From Apostichopus japonicus (Eukaryota > Echinodermata > Holothuroidea > Aspidochirotida > Stichopodidae): DNA of 64,000 nucleotides. The stretch is from contig NC_092572.1 of assembly GCF_037975245.1 (NCBI RefSeq), forward strand, positions 16,126,269 to 16,190,268. Reading direction: 5' to 3'. Both the position numbers and the translations under genes were made by a program. The stretch's first letter is position 1. Every line of letters starts with the position of its first letter. The notes under the pieces were generated by a model. The model was not told the origin of the DNA. It did not search any database and was given only the letters and a program-made list of their open reading frames with translations. Shown piece after piece: positions 20,446 through 35,400 of this stretch.

Positions 20446-23400
20446 TGGCGCGATGGCTTGGCGCACTGTACGAGCTGATGATCGAGACTCTCTTTTGCAT
20501 CCCTGGTTCGAACCCCGGGTGATGACGTCTTTTGCCGATCTTTTACAGCAAGTGCCTAGACGGGGAGCTGTAAGTATTAGTTAATCCACCTAATATCTCA
20601 GTCCATACAGTGGCGGGATGGCTCGGCGCACTGTACGAGCTGATGATCGAGACTCTCTTTTGCATCCCTGGTTCGAACCCCGGGTGATGACGTCTTTTGC
20701 CGATCTTTTACAGCAAGTGCCTAGACGGGGAGCTGTAAGTATTAGTTAATCCACCTAATATTTCAGTCCATACAGTGGCGCGATGGCTTGGCGCACTGTA
20801 CGAGCTGATGATCGAGACTCTCTTTTGCATCCCTGGTTCGAACCCCGGGTGATGACGTCTTTTGCCGATCTTTTACAGCAAGTGCCTAGACGGGGAGCTG
20901 TAAGTATTAGTTAATCCACCTAATATCTCAGTCCATACAGTGGCGCGATGGCTTGGCGCACTGTACGAGCTGATGATCGAGACTCTCTTTTGCATCCCTG
21001 GTTCGAACCCCGGGTGATGACGTCTTTTGCCGATCTTTTACAGCAAGTACCTAGACGGGGAGCTGTAAGTATTAGTTAATCCACCTAATATCTCAGTCCA
21101 TACAGTGGCGGGATGGCTCGGCGCACTGTACGAGCTGATGATCGAGACTCTCTTTTGCATCCCTGGTTCGAACCCCGGGTGATGACGTCTTTTGCCGATC
21201 TTTTACAGCAAGTGCCTAGACGGGGAGCTGTAAGTATTAGTTAATCCACCTAATATCTCAGTCCATACAGTGGCGCGATGGCTTGGCGCACTGTACGAGC
21301 TGATGATCGAGACTCTCTTTTGCATCCCTGGTTCGAACCCCGGGTGATGACGTCTTTTGCCGATCTTTTACAGCAAGTGCCTAGACGGGGAGCTGTAAGT
21401 ATTAGTTAATCCACCTAATATCTCAGTCCATACAGTGGCGGGATGGCTCGGCGCACTGTACGAGCTGATGATCGAGACTCTCTTTTGCATCCCTGGTTCG
21501 AACCCCGGGTGATGACGTCTTTTGCCGATCTTTTACAGCAAGTGCCTAGACGGGGAGCTGTAAGTATTAGTTAATCCACCTAATATCTCAGTCCATACAG
21601 TGGCGCGATGGCTTGGCGCACTGTACGAGCTGATGATCGAGACTCTCTTTTGCATCCCTGGTTCGAACCCCGGGTGATGACGTCTTTTGCCGATCTTTTA
21701 CAGCAAGTGCCTAGACGGGGAGCTGTAAGTATTAGTTAATCCACCTAATATCTCAGTCCATACAGTGGCGGGATGGCTCGGCGCACTGTACGAGCTGATG
21801 ATCGAGACTCTCTTTTGCATCCCTGGTTCGAACCCCGGGTGATGACGTCTTTTGCCGATCTTTTACAGCAAGTGCCTAGACGGGGAGCTGTAAGTATTAG
21901 TTAATCCACCTAATATCTCAGTCCATACAGTGGCGCGATGGCTTGGCGCACTGTACGAGCTGATGATCGAGACTCTCTTTTGCATCCCTGGTTCGAACCC
22001 CGGGTGATGACGTCTTTTGCCGATCTTTTACAGCAAGTGCCTAGACGGGGAGCTGTAAGTATTAGTTAATCCACCTAATATCTCAGTCCATACAGTGGCG
22101 CGATGGCTTGGCGCACTGTACGAGCTGATGATCGAGACTCTCTTTTGCATCCCTGGTTCGAACCCCGGGTGATGACGTCTTTTGCCGATCTTTTACAGCA
22201 AGTGCCTAGACGGGGAGCTGTAAGTATTAGTTAATCCACCTAATATCTCAGTCCATACAGTGGCGGGATGGCTCGGCGCACTGTACGAGCTGATGATCGA
22301 GACTCTCTTTTGCATCCCTGGTTCGAACCCCGGGTGATGACGTCTTTTGCCGATCTTTTACAGCAAGTGCCTAGACGGGGAGCTGTAAGTATTAGTTAAT
22401 CCACCTAATATTTCAGTCCATACAGTGGCGCGATGGCTTGGCGCACTGTACGAGCTGATGATCGAGACTCTCTTTTGCATCCCTGGTTCGAACCCCGGGT
22501 GATGACGTCTTTTGCCGATCTTTTACAGCAAGTGCCTAGACGGGGAGCTGTAAGTATTAGTTAATCCACCTAATATCTCAGTCCATACAGTGGCGGGATG
22601 GCTCGGCGCACTGTACGAGCTGATGATCGAGACTCTCTTTTGCATCCCTGGTTCGAACCCCGGGTGATGACGTCTTTTGCCGATCTTTTACAGCAAGTGC
22701 CTAGACGGGGAGCTGTAAGTATTAGTTAATCCACCTAATATCTCAGTCCATACAGTGGCGCGATGGCTTGGCGCACTGTACGAGCTGATGATCGAGACTC
22801 TCTTTTGCATCCCTGGTTCGAACCCCGGGTGATGACGTCTTTTGCCGATCTTTTACAGCAAGTGCCTAGACGGGGAGCTGTAAGTATTAGTTAATCCACC
22901 TAATATCTCAGTCCATACAGTGGCGGGATGGCTCGGCGCACTGTACGAGCTGATGATCGAGACTCTCTTTTGCATCCCTGGTTCGAACCCCGGGTGATGA
23001 CGTCTTTTGCCGATCTTTTACAGCAAGTGCCTAGACGGGGAGCTGTAAGTATTAGTTAATCCACCTAATATCTCAGTCCATACAGTGGCGCGATGGCTTG
23101 GCGCACTGTACGAGCTGATGATCGAGACTCTCTTTTGCATCCCTGGTTCGAACCCCGGGTGATGACGTCTTTTGCCGATCTTTTACAGCAAGTGCCTAGA
23201 CGGGGAGCTGTAAGTATTAGTTAATCCACCTAATATCTCAGTCCATACAGTGGCGGGATGGCTCGGCGCACTGTACGAGCTGATGATCGAGACTCTCTTT
23301 TGCATCCCTGGTTCGAACCCCGGGTGATGACGTCTTTTGCCGATCTTTTACAGCAAGTGCCTAGACGGGGAGCTGTAAGTATTAGTTAATCCACCTAATA

Positions 23401-26400
23401 TCTCAGTCCATACAGTGGCGCGATGGCTTGGCGCACTGTACGAGCTGATGATCGAGACTCTCTTTTGCATCCCTGGTTCGAACCCCGGGTGATGACGTCT
23501 TTTGCCGATCTTTTACAGCAAGTGCCTAGACGGGGAGCTGTAAGTATTAGTTAATCCACCTAATATCTCAGTCCATACAGTGGCGGGATGGCTCGGCGCA
23601 CTGTACGAGCTGATGATCGAGACTCTCTTTTGCATCCCTGGTTCGAACCCCGGGTGATGACGTCTTTTGCCGATCTTTTACAGCAAGTGCCTAGACGGGG
23701 AGCTGTAAGTATTAGTTAATCCACCTAATATCTCAGTCCATACAGTGGCGCGATGGCTTGGCGCACTGTACGAGCTGATGATCGAGACTCTCTTTTGCAT
23801 CCCTGGTTCGAACCCCGGGTGATGACGTCTTTTGCCGATCTTTTACAGCAAGTGCCTAGACGGGGAGCTGTAAGTATTAGTTAATCCACCTAATATCTCA
23901 GTCCATACAGTGGCGGGATGGCTCGGCGCACTGTACGAGCTGATGATCGAGACTCTCTTTTGCATCCCTGGTTCGAACCCCGGGTGATGACGTCTTTTGC
24001 CGATCTTTTACAGCAAGTGCCTAGACGGGGAGCTGTAAGTATTAGTTAATCCACCTAATATCTCAGTCCATACAGTGGCGCGATGGCTTGGCGCACTGTA
24101 CGAGCTGATGATCGAGACTCTCTTTTGCATCCCTGGTTCGAACCCCGGGTGATGACGTCTTTTGCCGATCTTTTACAGCAAGTGCCTAGACGGGGAGCTG
24201 TAAGTATTAGTTAATCCACCTAATATCTCAGTCCATACAGTGGCGGGATGGCTCGGCGCACTGTACGAGCTGATGATCGAGACTCTCTTTTGCATCCCTG
24301 GTTCGAACCCCGGGTGATGACGTCTTTTGCCGATCTTTTACAGCAAGTGCCTAGACGGGGAGCTGTAAGTATTAGTTAATCCACCTAATATCTCAGTCCA
24401 TACAGTGGCGCGATGGCTTGGCGCACTGTACGAGCTGATGATCGAGACTCTCTTTTGCATCCCTGGTTCGAACCCCGTGTGATGACGTCTTTTGCCGATC
24501 TTTTACAGCAAGTGCCTAGACGGGGAGCTGTAAGTATTAGTTAATCCACCTAATATCTCAGTCCATACAGTGGCGGGATGGCTCGGCGCACTGTACGAGC
24601 TGATGATCGAGACTCTCTTTTGCATCCCTGGTTCGAACCCCGGGTGATGACGTCTTTTGCCGATCTTTTACAGCAAGTGCCTAGACGGGGAGCTGTAAGT
24701 ATTAGTTAATCCACCTAATATCTCAGTCCATACAGTGGCGCGATGGCTTGGCGCACTGTACGAGCTGATGATCGAGACTCTCTTTTGCATCCCTGGTTCG
24801 AACCCCGGGTGATGACGTCTTTTGCCGATCTTTTACAGCAAGTGCCTAGACGGGGAGCTGTAAGTATTAGTTAATCCACCTAATATCTCAGTCCATACAG
24901 TGGCGCGATGGCTTGGCGCACTGTACGAGCTGATGATCGAGACTCTCTTTTGCATCCCTGGTTCGAACCCCGGGTGATGACGTCTTTTGCCGATCTTTTA
25001 CAGCAAGTGCCTAGACGGGGAGCTGTAAGTATTAGTTAATCCACCTAATATCTCAGTCCATACAGTGGCGGGATGGCTTGGCGCACTGTACGAGCTGATG
25101 ATCGAGACTCTCTTTTGCATCCCTGGTTCGAACCCCGGGTGATGACGTCTTTTGCCGATCTTTTACAGCAAGTGCCTAGACGGGGAGCTGTAAGTATTAG
25201 TTAATCCACCTAATATCTCAGTCCATACAGTGGCGCGATGGCTTGGCGCACTGTACGAGCTGATGATCGAGACTCTCTTTTTCATCCCTGGTTCGAACCC
25301 CGGGTGATGACGTCTTTTGCCGATCTTTTACAGCAAGTGCCTAGACGGGGAGCTGTAAGTATTAGTTAATCCACCTAATATTTCAGTCCATACAGTGGCG
25401 CGATGGCTTGGCGCACTGTACGAGCTGATGATCGAGACTCTCTTTTGCATCCCTGGTTCGAACCCCGGGTGATGACGTCTTTTGCCGATCTTTTACAGCA
25501 AGTGCCTAGACGGGGAGCTGTAAGTATTAGTTAATCCACCTAATATCTCAGTCCATACAGTGGCGCGATGGCTTGGCGCACTGTACGAGCTGATGATCGA
25601 GACTCTCTTTTGCATCCCTGGTTCGAACCCCGGGTGATGACGTCTTTTGCCGATCTTTTACAGCAAGTGCCTAGACGGGGAGCTGTAAGTATTAGTTAAT
25701 CCACCTAATATCTCAGTCCATACAGTGGCGGGATGGCTCGGCGCACTGTACGAGCTGATGATCGAGACTCTCTTTTGCATCCCTGGTTCGAACCCCGGGT
25801 GATGACGTCTTTTGCCGATCTTTTACAGCAAGTGCCTAGACGGGGAGCTGTAAGTATTAGTTAATCCACCTAATATCTCAGTCCATACAGTGGCGCGATG
25901 GCTTGGCGCACTGTACGAGCTGATGATCGAGACTCTCTTTTGCATCCCTGGTTCGAACCCCGGGTGATGACGTCTTTTGCCGATCTTTTACAGCAAGTGC
26001 CTAGACGGGGAGCTGTAAGTATTAGTTAATCCACCTAATATCTCAGTCCATACAGTGGCGGGATGGCTCGGCGCACTGTACGAGCTGATGATCGAGACTC
26101 TCTTTTGCATCCCTGGTTCGAACCCCGGGTGATGACGTCTTTTGCCGATCTTTTACAGCAAGTGCCTAGACGGGGAGCTGTAAGTATTAGTTAATCCACC
26201 TAATATCTCAGTCCATACAGTGGCGCGATGGCTTGGCGCACTGTACGAGCTGATGATCGAGACTCTCTTTTGCATCCCTGGTTCGAACCCCGGGTGATGA
26301 CGTCTTTTGCCGATCTTTTACAGCAAGTGCCTAGACGGGGAGCTGTAAGTATTAGTTAATCCACCTAATATTTCAGTCCATACAGTGGCGCGATGGTTTG

Positions 26401-29400
26401 GCGCACTGTACGAGCTGATGATCGAGACTCTCTTTTGCATCCCTGGTTCGAACCCCGGGTGATGACGTCTTTTGCCGATCTTTTACAGCAAGTGCCTAGA
26501 CGGGGAGCTGTAAGTATTAGTTAATCCACCTAATATCTCAGTCCATACAGTGGCGGGATGGCTCGGCGCACTGTACGAGCTGATGATCGAGACTCTCTTT
26601 TGCATCCCTGGTTCGAACCCCGGGTGATGACGTCTTTTGCCGATCTTTTACAGCAAGTGCCTAGACGGGGAGCTGTAAGTATTAGTTAATCCACCTAATA
26701 TCTCAGTCCATACAGTGGCGCGATGGCTTGGCGCACTGTACGAGCTGATGATCGAGACTCTCTTTTGCATCCCTGGTTCGAACCCCGGGTGATGACGTCT
26801 TTTGCCGATCTTTTACAGCAAGTGCCTAGACGGGGAGCTGTAAGTATTAGTTAATCCACCTAATATCTCAGTCCATACAGTGGCGGGATGGCTCGGCGCA
26901 CTGTACGAGCTGATGATCGAGACTCTCTTTTGCATCCCTGGTTCGAACCCCGGGTGATGACGTCTTTTGCCGATCTTTTACAGCAAGTGCCTAGACGGGG
27001 AGCTGTAAGTATTAGTTAATCCACCTAATATCTCAGTCCATACAGTGGCGGGATGGCTTGGCGCACTGTACGAGCTGATGATCGAGACTCTCTTTTGCAT
27101 CCGTGGTTCGAACCCCGGGTGATGACGTCTTTTGCCGATCTTTTACAGCAAGTGCCTAGACGGGGAGCTGTAAGTATTAGTTAATCCACCTAATATCTCA
27201 GTCCATACAGTGGCGCGATGGCTTGGCGCACTGTACGAGCTGATGATCGAGACTCTCTTTTGCATCCCTGGTTCGAACCCCGGGTGATGACGTCTTTTGC
27301 CGATCTTTTACAGCAAGTGCCTAGACGGGGAGCTGTAAGTATTAGTTAATCCACCTAATATCTCAGTCCATACAGTGGCGGGATGGCTCGGCGCACTGTA
27401 CGAGCTGATGATCGAGACTCTCTTTTGCATCCCTGGTTCGAACCCCGGGTGATGACGTCTTTTGCCGATCTTTTACAGCAAGTGCCTAGACGGGGAGCTG
27501 TAAGTATTAGTTAATCCACCTAATATCTCAGTCCATACAGTGGCGCGATGGCTTGGCGCACTGTACGAGCTGATGATCGAGACTCTCTTTTGCATCCCTG
27601 GTTCGAACCCCGGGTGATGACGTCTTTTGCCGATCTTTTACAGCAAGTGCCTAGACGGGGAGCTGTAAGTATTAGTTAATCCACCTAATATCTCAGTCCA
27701 TACAGTGGCGGGATGGCTCGGCGCACTGTACGAGCTGATGATCGAGACTCTCTTTTGCATCCCTGGTTCGAACCCCGGGTGATGACGTCTTTTGCCGATC
27801 TTTTACAGCAAGTGCCTAGACGGGGAGCTGTAAGTATTAGTTAATCCACCTAATATCTCAGTCCATACAGTGGCGCGATGGCTTGGCGCACTGTACGAGC
27901 TGATGATCGAGACTCTCTTTTGCATCCCTGGTTCGAACCCCGGGTGATGACGTTTTTTGCCGATCTTTTACAGCAAGTGCCTAGACGGGGAGCTGTAAGT
28001 ATTAGTTAATCCACCTAATATCTCAGTCCATACAGTGGCGGGATGGCTCGGCGCACTGTACGAGCTGATGATCGAGACTCTCTTTTGCATCCCTGGTTCG
28101 AACCCCGGGTGATGACGTCTTTTGCCGATCTTTTACAGCAAGTGCCTAGACGGGGAGCTGTAAGTATTAGTTAATCCACCTAATATCTCAGTCCATACAG
28201 TGGCGCGATGGCTTGGCGCACTGTACGAGCTGATGATCGAGACTCTCTTTTGCATCCCTGGTTCGAACCCCGGGTGATGACGTCTTTTGCCGATCTTTTA
28301 CAGCAAGTGCCTAGACGGGGAGCTGTAAGTATTAGTTAATCCACCTAATATCTCAGTCCATACAGTGGCGGGATGGCTCGGCGCACTGTACGAGCTGATG
28401 ATCGAGACTCTCTTTTGCATCCCTGGTTCGAACCCCGGTTGATGACGTCTTTTGCCGATCTTTTACAGCAAGTGCCTAGACGGGGAGCTGTAAGTATTAG
28501 TTAATCCACCTAATATCTCAGTCCATACAGTGGCGGGATGGCTCGGCGCACTGTACGAGCTGATGATCGAGACTCTCTTTTGCATCCCTGGTTCGAACCC
28601 CGGGTGATGACGTCTTTTGCCGATCTTTTACAGCAAGTGCCTAGACGGGGAGCTGTAAGTATTAGTTAATCCACCTAATATCTCAGTCCATACAGTGGCG
28701 CGATGGCTTGGCGCACTGTACGAGCTGATGATCGAGACTCTCTTTTGCATCCCTGGTTCGAACCCCGGGTGATGACGTCTTTTGCCGATCTTTTACAGCA
28801 AGTGCCTAGACGGGGAGCTGTAAGTATTAGTTAATCCACCTAATATCTCAGTCCATACAGTGGCGCGATGGCTTGGCGCACTGTACGAGCTGATGATCGA
28901 GACTCTCTTTTGCATCCCTGGTTCGAACCCCGGGTGATGACGTCTTTTGCCGATCTTTTACAGCAAGTGCCTAGACGGGGAGCTGTAAGTATTAGTTAAT
29001 CCACCTAATATCTCAGTCCATACAGTGGCGGGATGGCTCGGCGCACTGTACGAGCTGATGATCGAGACTCTCTTTTGCATCCCTGGTTCGAACCCCGGGT
29101 GATGACGTCTTTTGCCGATCTTTTACAGCAAGTGCCTAGACGGGGAGCTGTAAGTATTAGTTAATCCACCTAATATCTCAGTCCATACAGTGGCGGGATG
29201 GCTCGGCGCACTGTACGAGCTGATGATCGAGACTCTCTTTTGCATCCCTGGTTCGAACCCCGGGTGATGACGTCTTTTGCCGATCTTTTACAGCAAGTGC
29301 CTAGACGGGGAGCTGTAAGTATTAGTTAATCCACCTAATATCTCAGTCCATACAGTGGCGCGATGGCTTGGCGCACTGTACGAGCTGATGATCGAGACTC

Positions 29401-32400
29401 TCTTTTGCATCCCTGGTTCGAACCCCGGGTGATGACGTCTTTTGCCGATCTTTTACAGCAAGTGCCTAGACGGGGAGCTGTAAGTATTAGTTAATCCACC
29501 TAATATCTCAGTCCATACAGTGGCGCGATGGCTTGGCGCACTGTACGAGCTGATGATCGAGACTCTCTTTTGCATCCCTGGTTCGAACCCCGGGTGATGA
29601 CGTCTTTTGCCGATCTTTTACAGCAAGTGCCTAGACGGGGAGCTGTAAGTATTAGTTAATCCACCTAATATCTCAGTCCATACAGTGGCGGGATGGCTCG
29701 GCGCACTGTACGAGCTGATGATCGAGACTCTCTTTTGCATCCCTGGTTCGAACCCCGGGTGATGACGTCTTTTGCCGATCTTTTACAGCAAGTGCCTAGA
29801 CGGGGAGCTGTAAGTATTAGTTAATCCACCTAATATCTCAGTCCATACAGTGGCGCGATGGCTTGGCGCACTGTACGAGCTGATGATCGAGACTCTCTTT
29901 TGCATCCCTGGTTCGAACCCCGGGTGATGACGTCTTTTGCCGATCTTTTACAGCAAGTGCCTAGACGGGGAGCTGTAAGTATTAGTTAATCCACCTAATA
30001 TCTCAGTCCATACAGTGGCGGGATGGCTCGGCGCACTGTACGAGCTGATGATCGAGACTCTCTTTTGCATCCCTGGTTCGAACCCCGGGTGATGACGTCT
30101 TTTGCCGATCTTTTACAGCAAGTGCCTAGACGGGGAGCTGTAAGTATTAGTTAATCCACCTAATATCTCAGTCCATACAGTGGCGGGATGGCTCGGCGCA
30201 CTGTACGAGCTGATGATCGAGACTCTCTTTTGCATCCCTGGTTCGAACCCCGGGTGATGACGTCTTTTGCCGATCTTTTACAGCAAGTGCCTAGACGGGG
30301 AGCTGTAAGTATTAGTTAATCCACCTAATATTTCAGTCCATACAGTGGCGCGATGGCTTGGCGCACTGTACGAGCTGATGATCGAGACTCTCTTTTGCAT
30401 CCCTGGTTCGAACCCCGGGTGATGACGTCTTTTGCCGATCTTTTACAGCAAGTGCCTAGACGGGGAGCTGTAAGTATTAGTTAATCCACCTAATATCTCA
30501 GTCCATACAGTGGCGGGATGGCTCGGCGCACTGTACGAGCTGATGATCGAGACTCTCTTTTGCATCCCTGGTTCGAACCCCGGGTGATGACGTCTTTTGC
30601 CGATCTTTTACAGCAAGTGCCTAGACGGGGAGCTGTAAGTATTAGTTAATCCACCTAATATCTCAGTCCATACAGTGGCGCGATGGCTTGGCGCACTGTA
30701 CGAGCTGATGATCGAGACTCTCTTTTGCATCCCTGGTTCGAACCCCGGGTGATGACGTCTTTTGCCGATCTTTTACAGCAAGTGCCTAGACGGGGAGCTG
30801 TAAGTATTAGTTAATCCACCTAATATCTCAGTCCATACAGTGGCGCGATGGCTTGGCGCACTGTACGAGCTGATGATCGAGACTCTCTTTTGCATCCCTG
30901 GTTCGAACCCCGGGTGATGACGTCTTTTGCCGATCTTTTACAGCAAGTGCCTAGACGGGGAGCTGTAAGTATTAGTTAATCCACCTAATATCTCAGTCCA
31001 TACAGTGGCGCGATGGCTTGGCGCACTGAACGAGCTGATGATCGAGACTCTCTTTTGCATCCCTGGTTCGAACCCCGGGTGATGACGTCTTTTGCCGATC
31101 TTTTACAGCAAGTGCCTAGACGGGGAGCTGTAAGTATTAGTTAATCCACCTAATATCTCAGTCCATACAGTGGCGGGATGGCTCGGCGCACTGTACGAGC
31201 TGATGATCGAGACTCTCTTTTGCATCCCTTTTTCGAACCCCGGGTGATGACGTCTTTTGCCGATCTTTTACAGCAAGTGCCTAGACGGGGAGCTGTAAGT
31301 ATTAGTTAATCCACCTAATATCTCAGTCCATACAGTGGCGCGATGGCTTGGCGCACTGTACGAGCTGATGATCGAGACTCTCTTTTGCATCCCTGGTTCG
31401 AACCCCGGGTGATGACGTCTTTTGCCGATCTTTTACAGCAAGTGCCTAGACGGGGAGCTGTAAGTATTAGTTAATCCACCTAATATCTCAGTCCATACAG
31501 TGGCGCGATGGCTTGGCGCACTGTACGAGCTGATGATCGAGACTCTCTTTTGCATCCCTGGTTCGAACCCCGGGTGATGACGTCTTTTGCCGATCTTTTA
31601 CAGCAAGTGCCTAGACGGGGAGCTGTAAGTATTAGTTAATCCACCTAATATCTCAGTCCATACAGTGGCGGGATGGCTCGGCGCACTGTACGAGCTGATG
31701 ATCGAGACTCTCTTTTGCATCCCTGGTTCGAACCCCGGGTGATGACGTCTTTTGCCGATCTTTTACAGCAAGTGCCTAGACGGGGAGCTGTAAGTATTAG
31801 TTAATCCACCTAATATCTCAGTCCATACAGTGGCGCGATGGCTTGGCGCACTGTACGAGCTGATGATCGAGACTCTCTTTTGCATCCCTGGTTCGAACCC
31901 CGGGTGATGACGTCTTTTGCCGATCTTTTACAGCAAGTGCCTAGACGGGGAGCTGTAAGTATTAGTTAATCCACCTAATATCTCAGTCCATACAGTGGCG
32001 GGATGGCTCGGCGCACTGTACGAGCTGATGATCGAGACTCTCTTTTGCATCCCTGGTTCGAACCCCGGGTGATGACGTCTTTTGCCGATCTTTTACAGCA
32101 AGTGCCTAGACGGGGAGCTGTAAGTATTAGTTAATCCACCTAATATCTCAGTCCATACAGTGGCGGGATGGCTCGGCGCACTGTACGAGCTGATGATCGA
32201 GACTCTCTTTTGCATCCCTGGTTCGAACCCCGGGTGATGACGTCTTTTGCCGATCTTTTACAGCAAGTGCCTAGACGGGGAGCTGTAAGTATTAGTTAAT
32301 CCACCTAATATTTCAGTCCATACAGTGGCGCGATGGCTTGGCGCACTGTACGAGCTGATGATCGAGACTCTCTTTTGCATCCCTGGTTCGAACCCCGGGT

Positions 32401-35400
32401 GATGACGTCTTTTGCCGATCTTTTACAGCAAGTGCCTAGACGGGGAGCTGTAAGTATTAGTTAATCCACCTAATATCTCAGTCCATACAGTGGCGGGATG
32501 GCTCGGCGCACTGTACGAGCTGATGATCGAGACTCTCTTTTGCATCCCTGGTTCGAACCCCGGGTGATGACGTCTTTTGCCGATCTTTTACAGCAAGTGC
32601 CTAGACGGGGAGCTGTAAGTATTAGTTAATCCACCTAATATCTCAGTCCATACAGTGGCGCGATGGCTTGGCGCACTGTACGAGCTGATGATCGAGACTC
32701 TCTTTTGCATCCCTGGTTCGAACCCCGGGTGATGACGTCTTTTGCCGATCTTTTACAGCAAGTGCCTAGACGGGGAGCTGTAAGTATTAGTTAATCCACC
32801 TAATATCTCAGTCCATACAGTGGCGCGATGGCTTGGCGCACTGTACGAGCTGATGATCGAGACTCTCTTTTGCATCCCTGGTTCGAACCCCGGGTGATGA
32901 CGTCTTTTGCCGATCTTTTACAGCAAGTGCCTAGACGGGGAGCTGTAAGTATTAGTTAATCCACCTAATATCTCAGTCCATACAGTGGCGGGATGGCTCG
33001 GCGCACTGTACGAGCTGATGATCGAGACTCTCTTTTGCATCCCTGGTTCGAACCCCGGGTGATGACGTCTTTTGCCGATCTTTTACAGCAAGTGCCTAGA
33101 CGGGGAGCTGTAAGTATTAGTTAATCCACCTAATATCTCAGTCCATACAGTGGCGCGATGGCTTGGCGCACTGTACGAGCTGATGATCGAGACTCTCTTT
33201 TGCATCCCTGGTTCGAACCCCGGGTGATGACGTCTTTTGCCGATCTTTTACAGCAAGTGCCTAGACGGGGAGCTGTAAGTATTAGTTAATCCACCTAATA
33301 TCTCAGTCCATACAGTGGCGCGATGGCTTGGCGCACTGTACGAGCTGATGATCGAGACTCTCTTTTGCATCCCTGGTTCGAACCCCGGGTGATGACGTCT
33401 TTTGCCGATCTTTTACAGCAAGTGCCTAGACGGGGAGCTGTAAGTATTAGTTAATCCACCTAATATCTCAGTCCATACAGTGGCGGGATGGCTCGGCGCA
33501 CTGTACGAGCTGATGATCGAGACTCTCTTTTGCATCCCTGGTTCGAACCCCGGGTGATGACGTCTTTTGCCGATCTTTTACAGCAAGTGCCTAGACGGGG
33601 AGCTGTAAGTATTAGTTAATCCACCTAATATCTCAGTCCATACAGTGGCGCGATGGCTTGGCGCACTGTACGAGCTGATGATCGAGACTCTCTTTTGCAT
33701 CCCTGGTTCGAACCCCGGGTGATGACGTCTTTTGCCGATCTTTTACAGCAAGTGCCTAGACGGGGAGCTGTAAGTATTAGTTAATCCACCTAATATCTCA
33801 GTCCATACAGTGGCGGGATGGCTCGGCGCACTGTACGAGCTGATGATCGAGACTCTCTTTTGCATCCCTGGTTCGAACCCCGGGTGATGACGTCTTTTGC
33901 CGATCTTTTACAGCAAGTGCCTAGACGGGGAGCTGTAAGTATTAGTTAATCCACCTAATATCTCAGTCCATACAGTGGCGCGATGGCTTGGCGCACTGTA
34001 CGAGCTGATGATCGAGACTCTCTTTTGCATCCCTGGTTCGAACCCCGGGTGATGACGTCTTTTGCCGATCTTTTACAGCAAGTGCCTAGACGGGGAGCTG
34101 TAAGTATTAGTTAATCCACCTAATATCTCAGTCCATACAGTGGCGGGATGGCTCGGCGCACTGTACGAGCTGATGATCGAGACTCTCTTTTGCATCCCTG
34201 GTTCGAACCCCGGGTGATGACGTCTTTTGCCGATCTTTTACAGCAAGTGCCTAGACGGGGAGCTGTAAGTATTAGTTAATCCACCTAATATCTCAGTCCA
34301 TACAGTGGCGCGATGGCTTGGCGCACTGTACGAGCTGATGATCGAGACTCTCTTTTGCATCCCTGGTTCGAACCCCGGGTGATGACGTCTTTTGCCTATC
34401 TTTTACAGCAAGTGCCTAGACGGGGAGCTGTAAGTATTAGTTAATCCACCTAATATCTCAGTCCATACAGTGGCGCGATGGCTTGGCGCACTGTACGAGC
34501 TGATGATCGAGACTCTCTTTTGCATCCCTGGTTCGAACCCCGGGTGATGACGTCTTTTGCCGATCTTTTACAGCAAGTGCCTAGACGGGGAGCTGTAAGT
34601 ATTAGTTAATCCACCTAATATCTCAGTCCATACAGTGGCGGGATGGCTCGGCGCACTGTACGAGCTGATGATCGAGACTCTCTTTTGCATCCCTGGTTCG
34701 AACCCCGGGTGATGACGTCTTTTGCCGATCTTTTACAGCAAGTGCCTAGACGGGGAGCTGTAAGTATTAGTTAATCCACCTAATATCTCAGTCCATACAG
34801 TGGCGCGATGGCTTGGCGCACTGTACGAGCTGATGATCGAGACTCTCTTTTGCATCCCTGGTTCGAACCCCGGGTGATGACGTCTTTTGCCGATCTTTTA
34901 CAGCAAGTGCCTAGACGGGGAGCTGTAAGTATTAGTTAATCCACCTAATATCTCAGTCCATACAGTGGCGGGATGGCTCGGCGCACTGTACGAGCTGATG
35001 ATCGAGACTCTCTTTTGCATCCCTGGTTCGAACCCCGGGTGATGACGTCTTTTGCCGATCTTTTACAGCAAGTGCCTAGACGGGGAGCTGTAAGTATTAG
35101 TTAATCCACCTAATATCTCAGTCCATACAGTGGCGCGATGGCTTGGCGCACTGTACGAGCTGATGATCGAGACTCTCTTTTGCATCCCTGGTTCGAACCC
35201 CGGGTGATGACGTCTTTTGCCGATCTTTTACAGCAAGTGCCTAGACGGGGAGCTGTAAGTATTAGTTAATCCACCTAATATCTCAGTCCATACAGTGGCG
35301 GGATGGCTCGGCGCACTGTACGAGCTGATGATCGAGACTCTCTTTTGCATCCCTGGTTCGAACCCCGGGTGATGACGTCTTTTGCCGATCTTTTACAGCA

